Below are positions 51,322-61,167 of a stretch of 64,000 nt of DNA, in pieces. The stretch comes from Microlunatus sagamiharensis. GTDB taxonomy: Bacteria > Actinomycetota > Actinomycetes > Propionibacteriales > Propionibacteriaceae. Under the pieces are notes generated by a model that had not been told where the DNA came from, made no database searches, and saw nothing but the letters and a program-made list of their open reading frames with translations. A program made the position numbers and the translations under genes. Numbering within the stretch: the stretch's first letter is position 1; every line of letters begins with the position of its first letter. The stretch covers positions 2,604,001 to 2,668,000 of the forward strand of contig NZ_LT629799.1 in the NCBI RefSeq assembly GCF_900105785.1, written 5' to 3'.

Positions 51322-51366
51322 CAGAGGTGCGGCAGGGACCCGTCGGAGCGAAGCGGGAGAGGGCAA

Positions 51367-52443
51367 TCACGCGTTGCCCGCGACCCACTCCGCGTAGAAG
51401 ATGCCCAGGCCCGCGGCGACGAAGAGGCCGCAGATGATCCAGAAGCGCATGACGATCGTGACCTGCGCCCAGTTCAGCAGCTCGAAGTGGTGGTGGATCG
51501 GCGACATCTTGAAGATGCGCTTGCCCTTGGTCGCCTTGAAGTAGCTGACCTGCAGCACGACCGACATCACCTCGATGACGAGCAGCCCGCCGAGGATGAT
51601 GAGCAGCAGCTCGGTGCGGGTGAAGATCGCCATCCCGGCCAGCGCGCCGCCCAGCGACAGCGAACCGGTGTCGCCCATGAAGATCTTCGCGGGCTCGGCG
51701 TTCCACCACAGGAAGCCGAAGCAGGCCCCGGCCAGGGCGACGGCGACGACGGCGAGGTCGTACGGGTCGCGCACCTCGTAGCACTTGGGCCCGGCCGAGG
51801 AGACGTAGGCGCAGGACTGGTTGTACTGCCAGATGTTGATGAGCGTGTACGCGCCGAAGATCATCACGCAGGCGCCGGAGGCGAGCCCGTCGAGGCCGTC
51901 GGTGAGGTTGACCCCGTTGCTCGCCGCGGCGATCAGCAGGATCACCCAGAGCACGACCAGCACGATCGGCAGCGTCGGGAACCAGCTGATGTCGCGCAGG
52001 AAGGAGATCGCGTTCGAGGCCGGGGTGATGCCGCGCTCGTCGGGGAACTGCAGCGCGAGCAGGCCGAAGACGACGGCGACGATCGTCTGCCCGGCGATCT
52101 TGGCCTTGCTCCGCAGGCCCAGCGAGCGCTGCTTGCTGATCTTGATGAAGTCGTCGAGGAAGCCCACGACACCGAGCCCGGCGAAGAGGAACAGCACGAG
52201 CAGGCCCGAGGCCGAGGGCAGCGTCCAGGTGATGAGGTGGCTGACCGCGTACGCGAGCAGGACCGAGGCGATGATGACCAGCCCGCCCATGGTGGGGGTG
52301 CCCCGCTTGACGTGGTGCGACGTCGGCCCGTCGTCGCGGATCAGCTGGCCGTAGCCCTTCTTGACCAGGATCCGGATGGCCAGCCGGGTGCCGAGCAGCG
52401 TGCCCAGCAGGGCCAGGAAGCCGGCGAGGAAGACGACCTTCAC
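51367..52443 (-). CDS. mraY: Phospho-N-acetylmuramoyl-pentapeptide transferase
   Basis: A 358-residue polytopic enzyme (ten helices) making lipid I. '[16 protein letters not shown]' near 43-58, the Asp pair '[11 protein letters not shown]', '[14 protein letters not shown]', '[16 protein letters not shown]' and 'PIHHHFEL' are all conserved. The GTG overlaps the murF stop (GTGA). Confidence 0.97.
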   Translation of the reverse strand: MKVVFLAGFLALLGTLLGTRLAIRILVKKGYGQLIRDDGPTSHHVKRGTPTMGGLVIIASVLLAYAVSHLITWTLPSASGLLVLFLFAGLGVVGFLDDFIKISKQRSLGLRSKAKIAGQTIVAVVFGLLALQFPDERGITPASNAISFLRDISWFPTLPIVLVVLWVILLIAAASNGVNLTDGLDGLASGACVMIFGAYTLINIWQYNQSCAYVSSAGPKCYEVRDPYDLAVVAVALAGACFGFLWWNAEPAKIFMGDTGSLSLGGALAGMAIFTRTELLLIILGGLLVIEVMSVVLQVSYFKATKGKRIFKMSPIHHHFELLNWAQVTIVMRFWIICGLFVAAGLGIFYAEWVAGNA

Positions 52444-53909
52444 GAGCCGCTCCCGGGCTGTTGGTCCGGCTCGGGCAGGTCCCCGGGGGGGCTCAGGATC
52501 TCGTCGGCCACGAGGTTCAAGGCTAGGCCACGCGACGCCTTCACCAGGACGACGTCACCGCCGGCGACCTCCGCGCGGACCCAACGGGCCGCCTCGGCAC
52601 CGTCCGCGGCGACCCGCGCGCGCCCCGGTTGGCCCTCGACCAGCACCGGCGCGAACTCCCCCAGCGCGATGACCTCGTCGACCCCCGCGGCGGCGACCTG
52701 GGCCGACAGCGCGGCGTGCAGCGCGGGTGCCTCGGAGCCCAGCTCGAGCATGTCGCCGAGCACCGCCCACGTCCGCCCGCGGCCCCGGCCGAGCTCGGCC
52801 AGGGTCTCCACGGCGGCGGCCATCGAGGCCGGGTTGGCGTTGTAGCTGTCGTTGACGACGGTGACCCCGTCGGCGCGCTCGTGGACCTCCATGCGCCAGC
52901 GCGAGGCGGGCTCGGCCGCGCTCAACGCCTCGGCGACGGCCGTCAGGTCGAGCCCGAGCGCGAGCGCCGCGGCGGCCGCCGCGGTGGCGTTGGCCACGTG
53001 GTGGCGCCCGGTCCCGCGGAGCGCGACGGCCGCCTCCCCCTCGCTGCCCGCGAGCCGGGCGTGCAGCGTGAAGCGGTAGCGTCCGCGGTCGTCGGCGGCG
53101 AGCGCGTCGGCCCAGACCAGGTCGGGCTCGGCCGGCGCCGTCGCCCCGTCCTCGACGACCGCGAAGGGCAGGACCCGTCCGCGCGTCCGGCTCCGCATCG
53201 CCCACACGCGGAGGTCGTCGCGGTTGAGCACGGCGGTGCCGGAGTCGTCGAGCGCCTCGACGAGCTCCCCCTTGGCCCGGGCGATGGCCTCCTGCCCGCC
53301 GAACTCGCCCACGTGCGCGTGCCCCACGTTGAGCACGACGGCGACGTCGGGCGGCGCGATCCGGCAGAGGTACGCGATGTGGCCGATCCCCCGCGCGCCC
53401 ATCTCGGCCACGAGGAACGACGTCTCGGAGCCCACCCGGCCCACGGTCAGGGGCACCCCGAGCTCGTTGTTCAGGTTGCCGGCCGGGGCGACGGTCGGGC
53501 CGGCGGTGGCGAGCACCGCGCCCAGCAGGTCCTTGGTCGAGGTCTTGCCCTGGGAGCCGGTGAGACCGACCACCCGGAGCCCGTGGGGCCTGCGCCGGTC
53601 GACCACGCGCCGGGCGACCTGCCCGAGCGCGACGAGCGGGTCGTCGACCACGAGCTGCGGCCCGGGCGCGTCGGGGACGACGTGCGCGACCAGCACCGCC
53701 GCCGCGCCTTGAGCGAGGGCGCCGGCCACGTACGCGTGCCCGTCCACGCGCTCGCCGACGAGGGCGACGAAGAGGGAGCCGACCTCGACGTCCCGGGAGT
53801 CCGCGGTGACGTGGGTGACCCACCGGTCGAGGTCGACCGGCACCGTGGTCCCCGGCCGCACCTCCGCACCCGTCACCGACGCCACCTCGCCCACGCGCAG
53901 CGGGATCAC
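52440..53909 (-). CDS. murF: UDP-MurNAc-tripeptide--D-alanyl-D-alanine ligase
   Basis: A 489-residue ligase completing the UDP-MurNAc pentapeptide. P-loop '[17 protein letters not shown]', '[12 protein letters not shown]', '[16 protein letters not shown]', '[13 protein letters not shown]' and '[10 protein letters not shown]' are diagnostic. GTG start overlapping the murE stop. Confidence 0.96.
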   Translation of the reverse strand: MIPLRVGEVASVTGAEVRPGTTVPVDLDRWVTHVTADSRDVEVGSLFVALVGERVDGHAYVAGALAQGAAAVLVAHVVPDAPGPQLVVDDPLVALGQVARRVVDRRRPHGLRVVGLTGSQGKTSTKDLLGAVLATAGPTVAPAGNLNNELGVPLTVGRVGSETSFLVAEMGARGIGHIAYLCRIAPPDVAVVLNVGHAHVGEFGGQEAIARAKGELVEALDDSGTAVLNRDDLRVWAMRSRTRGRVLPFAVVEDGATAPAEPDLVWADALAADDRGRYRFTLHARLAGSEGEAAVALRGTGRHHVANATAAAAAALALGLDLTAVAEALSAAEPASRWRMEVHERADGVTVVNDSYNANPASMAAAVETLAELGRGRGRTWAVLGDMLELGSEAPALHAALSAQVAAAGVDEVIALGEFAPVLVEGQPGRARVAADGAEAARWVRAEVAGGDVVLVKASRGLALNLVADEILSPPGDLPEPDQQPGSGS

Positions 53910-55510
53910 CGGTCCACCTCGTCCCTCTCCTCGCTCCGGCCGCCGAGCTCCGACCAGGCCCGGCGCACCACGTCGGCGTCCACGAAGGGGTACACGACGC
54001 CGGCCACCTCCTGACCGCGCTCGTGGCCCTTGCCGAGCACGAGCACCGTGTCGTCCGGGCCGGCCAGCCCCAGCGCGGTCGCGATGGCGCTGCGCCGGTC
54101 GCCGCCGTCGACGACCTGCACGCCCTCACGCCGCACCCCGCGAGCACCGGCGAGCACCTCCGCGCGGATCGCCGCCGGCTCCTCGCCCCGGGGGTTGTCG
54201 TCGGTGACGACGACGACGTCGGCGAGCTCGGCCGCGGCCGCCCCCATCGGGCGGCGCTTGCCCGGGTCGCGGTCGCCGCCGGCGCCGAGGACGACCACCA
54301 CGCGCTGCAGGCCGGCGAGCGCCGCGACCGCGGCCGTCACGGCCTGCGGGGTGTGCGCGAAGTCGACGAAGACCGCCGGGGCGCCCTCCCCCAGGTCGAC
54401 GCGCTGCATGCGGCCGGGCACCGAGGCGTCCTCGAGCCCGCGGGCCGCCGCCTCCAGGTCGCCGCCCGCCGCGGCGACCATGGCCAGGGCGGTGAGGGCG
54501 TTGCGGACGTTGTGCTCCCCGGGCAGCGGCAGCCGGGTCCCGACCTGCCGGTCGCCGACCTGGACGCGCAGGTGCGTACGCCCGTGCTCGGCCGGGCCGA
54601 CCCGCACCGGGTGGACGTCGGCGTCGGGGCCCAGCCCGGTGGTGGTCACGGGCAGGCCGGCGGCCCGGGCACGGCCCACCAGGACCGGGCCGCGGGCGTC
54701 GTCGAGGTTGACCACGGCGTGCCGGGCCCGCTCGGGGGTGAACAGCGACGCCTTGGCCTCGAAGTAGGACTCGACGTCTCCGTGGAAGTCGAGGTGGTCC
54801 TCGCCGAAGCCGGTGAAGGCGGCGACGTCGAAGACGACCGCGTCGACGCGACCGAGGACCAGCGCGTGCGACGACACCTCCATGACCAGCGCCTGCGCCC
54901 CGCGCTCGACCAGCAGGCCGAGCAGTCCCTGCAGCTCCGGCGACTCCGGGGTGGTCACGGTGGTCCGCGCCCCGCCGAGGTCGCGCCCGTCGAGGCTGAA
55001 GCCGATCGTGCCGACCACGCCGGTCGACGTCCCGGCCGCCCGCAGCGCCGCGTCGAGCAGGTACGCCGTCGTCGTCTTGCCCTGCGTCCCGGTGATCCCG
55101 TACGCGGTCAGCGCGCGCGCCGGCCAGCCGTAGACCGTGGCGGCGGCGTGGGCCATCGCCCGCCGGGGGTCCTCGACCACCGCGACCGGCAGGACGTCCG
55201 CCACGAGCCGCGCGCCGTCGGCGTCGGTGAGCACCGCCACCGCCCCGGCCTGGGCGGCCCGGGCGGCGAAGGAGGCGCCGTGGTGGTGGCGCCCGGGGAG
55301 CCCGACGAAGAGGTCGCCCGGCTCGACGAGGCGGGTGTCGAGGGTGACGCCCGAGACCTCCACCGAGGACCCCGCGCCCGGGACGAGCACGTCGAGCGCG
55401 ACCGGGGTCGTCCGGGCGGGCCGGAGCCTGGTCAGCCCGTCGCCCGCCACCTCGACGACGTCAGGGTCACCGCGGGACCCGACGGTCCGCGGCGTGCGTG
55501 CACGCCTCAC
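53906..55510 (-). CDS. murE: UDP-MurNAc-L-Ala-D-Glu--diaminopimelate ligase
   Basis: A 534-residue ligase adding the third stem residue. P-loop 'GITGTQGKTTTAYLL', 'MEVSSHALVLGRVD', and the specificity motif DNPR in 'VVTDDNPRGEEPA', which indicates diaminopimelate rather than lysine. Whether LL- or meso-isomer is used cannot be read from this. The GTG start overlaps the ftsI stop by GTGA; the N-terminus is about 30 residues longer than usual. Confidence 0.95.
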   Translation of the reverse strand: MRRARTPRTVGSRGDPDVVEVAGDGLTRLRPARTTPVALDVLVPGAGSSVEVSGVTLDTRLVEPGDLFVGLPGRHHHGASFAARAAQAGAVAVLTDADGARLVADVLPVAVVEDPRRAMAHAAATVYGWPARALTAYGITGTQGKTTTAYLLDAALRAAGTSTGVVGTIGFSLDGRDLGGARTTVTTPESPELQGLLGLLVERGAQALVMEVSSHALVLGRVDAVVFDVAAFTGFGEDHLDFHGDVESYFEAKASLFTPERARHAVVNLDDARGPVLVGRARAAGLPVTTTGLGPDADVHPVRVGPAEHGRTHLRVQVGDRQVGTRLPLPGEHNVRNALTALAMVAAAGGDLEAAARGLEDASVPGRMQRVDLGEGAPAVFVDFAHTPQAVTAAVAALAGLQRVVVVLGAGGDRDPGKRRPMGAAAAELADVVVVTDDNPRGEEPAAIRAEVLAGARGVRREGVQVVDGGDRRSAIATALGLAGPDDTVLVLGKGHERGQEVAGVVYPFVDADVVRRAWSELGGRSEERDEVDR

Positions 55511-57513
55511 CAGGTCGTCGGCTCGGGGTCGACCTTGCCCGCGTCCGGCGTCACTGAGTAGCGCGGGAGCGCGTACTTCATGACGTCGCGCCAGACCGGG
55601 TTGGCCGTGCTCGTGCCCGTGTCGAACTTGCCGCGCGGGTTGTTCATGACCACGTAGGTGAGGATGTCGGGGTCGTTCAACGGGGCGAAGCCGACGAACG
55701 AGGTCACGTAGCCCTTGTAGCGGTGCAGCTCGGGGTCGGCCCGCTGCGCGGTGCCGGTCTTGCCACCGCTGGTGTAGTCGTCGAGCCGCAGGTTCTTCTG
55801 CCCGTTGTCGCCGTCCATGACGGCCTGCATGAGGTCGCGGACCTGGGCCGAGGACTTCTCCGAGATGACCCGGCGCGGCTTGCGGTCGTCCACGTCGACG
55901 GTCTTGCCGTCGGCGTCGGTGGCCTGGGCGATGACCGTCGGCGGGTGGTACACGCCGCCGTTCACGATGCCGGCGATGGCCGCGGCCTCCTGGACGGCGG
56001 TCACCGAGATCGCCTGGCCGAAGGCCGCCTGGTCGCGCTGGATGTCGCTCATGTCGGCCGGCGGGATGATGCCCGCCGACTCGCCCGGCAGCTGGATGCC
56101 GGTCGGCGAGCCGAGGCCGAAGCGCTCGTAGTAGTCGTGCAGCGTCGAGCGGTCCATCTGGCGGGCCAGCAGCGCGGTGCCGATGTTCGACGACTGGGCG
56201 ATGATGCCGCGCATCCGCAGCTTGAGCGGGTCGCTGTCGTGGCTGAACGCGTCCTTGATCGACAGCGGGCCGGACTTGAGCCGGTACGGGATCGAGACCC
56301 GCGTGTCCGGCGTCGCGGTGCCCGAGTCGATCAGCGCGGCGGAGGTGATGATCTTCTGCACGCTGCCCGGCTCGTACGGCGAGGTGATCGCGTTGTTGCC
56401 GCGCGCGTCGGTCGCCGAGGCCCCGGGGTTCGAGGAGTCGTACGTCGGCGCGTTGGCCAGGGCCAGCACCTCGCCGGTCTTGACGTTCATGACGACGGCC
56501 ATGCCGTAGTCGGACCTGGTCCGGATGACCTGGGTGGCGAGCCGCTCCTGCACCATCCACTGCAGGTCGGAGTCGATGCTCAGCCGCAGGTTGAGCCCGT
56601 TGGTGGCCGGGGTGATCGAGCTGTCGCCCAGCGGGATCTTGCTGCCGTTCGGGGCGCTCTCGTAGGTCTCCTTGCCCGCCTCGCCCGACAGCTCCTTGTT
56701 CATGGAGAGCTCGAGCCCGCCCAGGCCCTTGCCGTCGGCCCCGACGAAGCCGACGACCGAGGAGCCGGTCGCGCCGTTCGGGTAGGTGCGGATCGGGTCG
56801 GCCTCGCGGAACACCCCGTAGATGCCGGCCTTGGACAGGTCGGCCGCGAGCCGGGTGTAGGTCAGCGCCGGGACCTGCTTCTTGAGGTAGACGAAGTGCG
56901 TGTCCGGCGTGGTGAGCAGCGGGACGAGCTGCTCCGGCGTCATCTGCAGGTAGGGCGAGAGGATCGCGGCGACCTGGGCGGCCTTGGGGCCGACCAGGGT
57001 CGGGTCGGCGGTGACGGCGACGGCGGGCTGCGTCGCGGCCAGGACCGTGCCGTTGCGGTCGGTGATCTCGCCGCGCGAGGGCAGCAGCGGGAGCGTGCGG
57101 GTGAGGGCGTCGATCGAGTCCGCGGTGTAGCGCGCGGAGTCGAAGCCCTGCAGCTGCAGCAGCCGGCCCGCGCACAGCGAGAGCCCCATGGCCATGATCA
57201 CGAGCACGACGTGCAGGCGACGGTTCGAGGAGCCGAGCGGGACGCGGATCGCCGAGAGCGGGGTGCGCGGCGCCGGGCGCCGCACGGGGGCCGTCCGCGC
57301 CGACGCCGTCCGGGTCGCGGCGGGACGGCTCGCGCCCGCCGTCCGGGCACGCTCACGGGTGCCGTCACGCAGGATGCGCTCGCCGCGGCGGTGCGCCTCG
57401 CCGCCGGCGGCCGGGCGGCGACGCGTGGGCTCGGTCCCCCGCGTCGAGGCGGCGGAGGACCCGGTGCGGGCGCCTCGTCCCCCGGCGGCGGGGTGCGGAC
57501 GGCGTTGCGGCAT
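55507..57513 (-). CDS. ftsI: Septal penicillin-binding protein FtsI (PBP3)
   Basis: A 668-residue class B PBP. A disordered, Arg-rich cytoplasmic head (1-98) is followed by a membrane helix (about 99-120), the pedestal domain 'LPLLPSRGEITDRNGTVLA', and the transpeptidase. The transpeptidase has the catalytic Ser in 'YEPGSVQKI' (SxxK), SSN in 'IAQSSNIGTAL', and KTG in 'SGGKTGTAQ'. The S-V-Q-K form is a variant of the commoner STFK/SVMK. The cytoplasmic head is unusually long and basic. Confidence 0.95.
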   Translation of the reverse strand: MPQRRPHPAAGGRGARTGSSAASTRGTEPTRRRPAAGGEAHRRGERILRDGTRERARTAGASRPAATRTASARTAPVRRPAPRTPLSAIRVPLGSSNRRLHVVLVIMAMGLSLCAGRLLQLQGFDSARYTADSIDALTRTLPLLPSRGEITDRNGTVLAATQPAVAVTADPTLVGPKAAQVAAILSPYLQMTPEQLVPLLTTPDTHFVYLKKQVPALTYTRLAADLSKAGIYGVFREADPIRTYPNGATGSSVVGFVGADGKGLGGLELSMNKELSGEAGKETYESAPNGSKIPLGDSSITPATNGLNLRLSIDSDLQWMVQERLATQVIRTRSDYGMAVVMNVKTGEVLALANAPTYDSSNPGASATDARGNNAITSPYEPGSVQKIITSAALIDSGTATPDTRVSIPYRLKSGPLSIKDAFSHDSDPLKLRMRGIIAQSSNIGTALLARQMDRSTLHDYYERFGLGSPTGIQLPGESAGIIPPADMSDIQRDQAAFGQAISVTAVQEAAAIAGIVNGGVYHPPTVIAQATDADGKTVDVDDRKPRRVISEKSSAQVRDLMQAVMDGDNGQKNLRLDDYTSGGKTGTAQRADPELHRYKGYVTSFVGFAPLNDPDILTYVVMNNPRGKFDTGTSTANPVWRDVMKYALPRYSVTPDAGKVDPEPTTW

Positions 57514-57524
57514 GCGGCGGCCTC

Positions 57525-58106
57525 TCAGCGGGCGGTGGCGGTCGACGGCGGGACGGTGCTCGCGGCGGACGCGACGACGAGGGCCGCCCCGTCGGAGGCC
57601 TGCCGCGCGGTCTGCGCGCCCTCGGTCTTGGCCACCTTGGCGGCCGCCTCGGCCGCCGCGCGGTCGGCGCCGAGCTGCTCCTCGACCCCCGGCTGCAGGT
57701 AGCGCATCTCGGTCCCCTTGGTGGTCTCCGCCTTGCCCTTGACGGTGCCGTCGGGCATCACCAGGAAGGCGGGGTGGACGTTCGGCCGCATGCCCTGCGC
57801 GTACGCCTTCTGCGCCAGCGAGGCGGGCGAGGAGACGTTCTGCAGCTGCGACTCCAGGTCATCCTGCACATACGTCAGCTGGCTGGCCTGGCTGCTGAGT
57901 CGGCGCGCCTCGAACTCCTGGTTCTGCAGCGTCGTGTTGAGCATCAGCAGGCCGGCCATGCCCAGCCCGAAGGCGACGATCAGCACCACGAGGAAGGGCA
58001 GCCGGGCCAGCCGCCGCGACGGCGTCGCCAGCGGCCGCAGCGCCGGGCGGGCGTCGGGCTGCGGGCGGGCGTGCTTCTTGGCGGGTGCGGCCGTGAGTGC
58101 GCTCAC
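57525..58106 (-). CDS. ftsL: FtsL-like bitopic septum protein
   Basis: A 193-residue protein with a basic head, one membrane helix (about 37-58, 'LPFLVVLIVAFGLGMAGLLM') and a coiled coil 'FEARRLSSQASQLTYVQDDL'. An Ala-rich tail longer than in most FtsL follows. Identified by position between rsmH and ftsI and by layout, as FtsL sequence is poorly conserved. The GTG at 58106 has AGGAGG 7 nt upstream; that Shine-Dalgarno overlaps the rsmH stop. Confidence 0.85.
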   Translation of the reverse strand: MSALTAAPAKKHARPQPDARPALRPLATPSRRLARLPFLVVLIVAFGLGMAGLLMLNTTLQNQEFEARRLSSQASQLTYVQDDLESQLQNVSSPASLAQKAYAQGMRPNVHPAFLVMPDGTVKGKAETTKGTEMRYLQPGVEEQLGADRAAAEAAAKVAKTEGAQTARQASDGAALVVASAASTVPPSTATAR

Positions 58107-58110
58107 GCGC

Positions 58111-59202
58111 TCACCTCCTGTGCTCGGGGGAAGGGGCAGGACGGGTTCCGGGGCCACCGGTCCGGGCGACCGGGTCACGGGGGTCGAAGACGCGCTCGGC
58201 TGCGCGGAGGCGGGCGGAGGCGGCGCGCGGGTTGACGGCGACCTCGGCCTCGGTGGGGCGCTGAGCCCCCTTGGTGAGGAGCCGCAGCTCGGCCTTGAGC
58301 TCGTCGGGCACGACGGGCAGGCCGCGGGGGGCGCGGTCGGCGGAACCGGCGGCCAGGACCTGCTTGACCGGCCGGTCCTCCAGCGAGTGGTAGGCGAGGA
58401 CGGCGATGCGCCCGCCGACCGCGAGCGACGACACCGCAGCGGGCAGCACGCCCTCGAGCGCCTCGAGCTCGCCGTTCACCTCGATGCGCAGCGCCTGGAA
58501 GGTCCGCTTGGCCGGGTGGCCGCCGGACTTCTGCGCGGCCATGGGGATCGCGGAGCGCAGCAGCTCGACGAGCCGGCCGGAGCGCTCGAACGGCTCGGCC
58601 TCGCGGGCCTCGACGAGGCGGCGGGCGATCCGGTCGGCGAACCGCTCCTCGCCGTAGCGGCGCAGGACGCGCGCCAGCGCCCCCGCGTCGTAGGTGTTGA
58701 GGACCTCGGCCGCGGTCGGGCCCGAGCGCCCCATCCGCATGTCGAGGGGCGCGTCGGTCGCGTACGCGAAGCCGCGGTCGGCCGAGTCGATCTGCAGCGA
58801 GGACAGCCCGAGGTCGAGCAGCACGGCCTGCACCCGGGGGCGGCCGAGCCGCTCGAGCACGTCGGGCAGCTCGTCGTAGACGGCCTCGACGAGGGTGACC
58901 CGGTCGCCGAACGGAGCGAGCCGCTCCCCCGCCAGGGCCAGGGCCTGCGGGTCGCGGTCGAGGCCGACGAGGTGGGCGTCCGGGCAGGCCTCGAGCAGCG
59001 CCGAGGAGTGGCCGCCGAGGCCGAGGGTGCCGTCGACGAGCACCGGGTGGGGGTTCGTGGAGGTGGCGGTGAGCGCCGGGGTGAGCAGCGCGAGGATCTC
59101 GTCGAGCATCACCGGGACGTGCCGGGGGGCGGAGGAGGCCGGCGGGGTCGCGTCGGGAGGCGTGCTGCCGGAGGCGGCTCCCCCGTGCGCGTGCTCCGTC
59201 AT
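58111..59202 (-). CDS. rsmH: 16S rRNA (cytosine-1402 N4) methyltransferase RsmH (MraW)
   Basis: A 363-residue SAM enzyme: '[14 protein letters not shown]' near 27-40, '[16 protein letters not shown]' (SAM site), '[11 protein letters not shown]', '[14 protein letters not shown]', '[15 protein letters not shown]', '[15 protein letters not shown]' and '[13 protein letters not shown]'. The first 25 residues are an extra disordered Ser/Pro stretch. ATG; the 4-nt gap to ftsL indicates coupling. Confidence 0.95.
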   Translation of the reverse strand: MTEHAHGGAASGSTPPDATPPASSAPRHVPVMLDEILALLTPALTATSTNPHPVLVDGTLGLGGHSSALLEACPDAHLVGLDRDPQALALAGERLAPFGDRVTLVEAVYDELPDVLERLGRPRVQAVLLDLGLSSLQIDSADRGFAYATDAPLDMRMGRSGPTAAEVLNTYDAGALARVLRRYGEERFADRIARRLVEAREAEPFERSGRLVELLRSAIPMAAQKSGGHPAKRTFQALRIEVNGELEALEGVLPAAVSSLAVGGRIAVLAYHSLEDRPVKQVLAAGSADRAPRGLPVVPDELKAELRLLTKGAQRPTEAEVAVNPRAASARLRAAERVFDPRDPVARTGGPGTRPAPSPEHRR

Positions 59203-59449
59203 GTCCGACCCTGACCTCGACCCTGCCCTGCCTGCGCCCTGGTGCAGGACGTGCCGGGTGGTTCCAACCCGAGGCCGGGCGGCGACCTGGCACCGGGGAA
59301 GGGGTGCCAGGGCGCCGGCCGCGGGGTGGAGCCGCTCGGCACGTACTGCTCTGCTGCGTCTGCTGCTGTCCTGCGTGTCCTGCTGTCGTGCTCGGTGGTG
59401 CGTGGTGCTCGTGCTGCCGGGGTCGACCTGCGGCTGAGGGGGGAAGTCC

Positions 59450-59875
59450 TCAGACGCCGGGGAAGACCTCGTCGTCCAGGTCGGCGAACGCCGACTCCTT
59501 GCTCGCCTCGTACGCCGTCCAGGCCGCCGCGTCCCAGATCTCGACCCGGTTGATGGCCCCCACGACGACGCAGTCCCGCTCCAGGCCCGCGTACGTCCGC
59601 AGGTGCTGCGGGATCGTGACTCGGCCCTGCTTGTCCGGCGTCTCGTCCGAGGCCCCCGACGCGAGCATGCGTTGGTAGTCACGGACCTGCTGGCTCGAGG
59701 ACGCGCCACGCACGCCCTGCACCAGCTCGGCGAAGGTCGCCACGGGCCAGATGGCCAGGCAGCGTTCCTGGAAGCGCGTGATCACCAGTCCCTCCGCCAG
59801 CTCGTCGCGGTACTTCGCCGGGAGGATCAGCCGGCCCTTCTCGTCGAGCTTCGGAGTGTGGGTCCCGAGGAACAC
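59450..59875 (-). CDS. mraZ: Transcriptional regulator MraZ
   Basis: A 141-residue protein with two SpoVT-AbrB DNA-binding repeats, each with the D-x-K-G-R core: '[18 protein letters not shown]' (about 9-26) and '[20 protein letters not shown]' (about 78-97). It forms ring-shaped oligomers and represses its own operon. GTG start with AAGGAGG 7 nt upstream. A 247-bp spacer of unclear content separates it from rsmH. Four GTGGAG boxes lie upstream. Confidence 0.96.
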   Translation of the reverse strand: MFLGTHTPKLDEKGRLILPAKYRDELAEGLVITRFQERCLAIWPVATFAELVQGVRGASSSQQVRDYQRMLASGASDETPDKQGRVTIPQHLRTYAGLERDCVVVGAINRVEIWDAAAWTAYEASKESAFADLDDEVFPGV

Positions 59876-59921
59876 GGGCCCGCCTCCTTACTCCCTGAGC
59901 AGGGCCGGAGGCTCTGCTGTC

Positions 59922-59957
59922 CTCCACTGCGCTCCACGTTACTCCACTTTGCTCCAC
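59922..59957 (-). promoter_or_regulatory. MraZ operator: four GTGGAG boxes at 10-bp spacing
   Basis: On the minus strand GTGGAG occurs at 59957, 59947, 59937 and 59927 (first base), each separated by exactly 4 nt. This is the known MraZ box arrangement of phased TGGG/GTGGAG-type repeats, here with four boxes. They lie 47-82 bp upstream of the start codon, where repression of the dcw promoter is expected. Confidence 0.9.
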
Positions 59958-60147
59958 AGCGCCCCTCCCGACGGTCTCGGCGCGGGCAAATGTGTTCCGA
60001 CCAGGCTTTTCACGGAACCCACCGGGCTTTTCGGACGCGCATACGCTGATCGGGCATGTCCCGGGGCCGAGACCGCGCGCCGGGTGCCGCGCTGGTCGTC
60101 GCGCCGAGGAGCTCGTGACGCGACCCGACGGGACGAAGGGATGGCTT

Positions 60148-61152
60148 GTGAGCCTCGGCGTCGAGAACGACACCCGCCACGAGACCGCGACGCACCACAC
60201 CGTGGCCGACGTGGTGGACGTGATGGGTCGGGTGCGTGCGGGCATCGAGTCCGTCATCGAGGGCAAGCGGGAGGCCGTCGACCTCGCGCTCGTGGTGCTG
60301 CTCGCCGAGGGCCACCTGCTGGTGGAGGACGTGCCCGGCGTGGGCAAGACGATGCTGGCCAAGGCCATCGGCCGTTCGATCGACTGCTCCGTGCGGCGCG
60401 TCCAGTTCACGCCCGACCTGCTGCCGAGCGACATCACCGGCGTCTCGATCTGGAACTCCGAGACCCGCGACTTCGAGTTCAAGCCGGGCGGGATCTTCGC
60501 CAACGTCGTGGTCGGCGACGAAATCAACCGCGCCTCGCCGAAGACGCAGTCCGCGCTGCTGGAGTCCATGGAGGAGCGCCAGGTCAGCGTCGACGGGACG
60601 ACCTACCTGCTGGACGCGCCCTTCATGGTGGTCGCCACCCAGAACCCCATCGAGATGGAGGGCACCTACCCCCTCCCCGAGGCGCAGCGCGACCGCTTCC
60701 TCGCCCGGCTGCGGATGGGCTACCCGACCCAGCGCGCCGAGCTCGACATGCTCGACTCCCACGGCTCGTCCGACCCGCTCGCCCGGATGTCCCCGGTGAC
60801 CGACGCGGAGACGGTCCGCGGCCTCATCCACGCGGTCACCCAGGTCTTCGTGGCCCCGGCGGTGAAGGCCTACCTGGTCTCGGTCGTGACGGCCACGCGC
60901 ACCTCGCGCGACCTCCGGCTCGGTGCCTCGCCGCGCGCCAGCCTCCAGCTGCTCCGGGCCGTCCGGGCGTACGCCGCCCTGCAGGGCCGCGACTACGTCA
61001 CCCCCGACGACGTGCAGGCGCTGGCGGTCCCCGTCCTCGCGCACCGGGTGCTGCTCTCCACGGAGGCGCAGCTCGCCCGTCGCAGCGCCGAGGACGTGAT
61101 CGCCCGGGCCGTCGCCGAGGTGCGCGTGCCGGACCGCACGCCCGGCCGCTGA
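60148..61152 (+). CDS. MoxR-family AAA+ ATPase
   Basis: A 334-residue chaperone-like ATPase: Walker A in 'LVEDVPGVGKTMLAKAI', Walker B 'VVVGDEINRASPKTQSALL', sensor 1 'PFMVVATQNPIEMEGTYPLP' and sensor 2 'LRLGASPRASLQLLRAVRAY'. The GTG at 60148 has GAAGGG 7 nt upstream; a GTG at 60115 after GAGGAG is possible. First gene of a moxR-DUF58-transglutaminase operon, a standard set thought to assemble or mature envelope or secreted proteins. Divergent from mraZ. Confidence 0.92.
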   Translation: MSLGVENDTRHETATHHTVADVVDVMGRVRAGIESVIEGKREAVDLALVVLLAEGHLLVEDVPGVGKTMLAKAIGRSIDCSVRRVQFTPDLLPSDITGVSIWNSETRDFEFKPGGIFANVVVGDEINRASPKTQSALLESMEERQVSVDGTTYLLDAPFMVVATQNPIEMEGTYPLPEAQRDRFLARLRMGYPTQRAELDMLDSHGSSDPLARMSPVTDAETVRGLIHAVTQVFVAPAVKAYLVSVVTATRTSRDLRLGASPRASLQLLRAVRAYAALQGRDYVTPDDVQALAVPVLAHRVLLSTEAQLARRSAEDVIARAVAEVRVPDRTPGR

Positions 61153-61167
61153 GCCCGTGGAGCCTCG

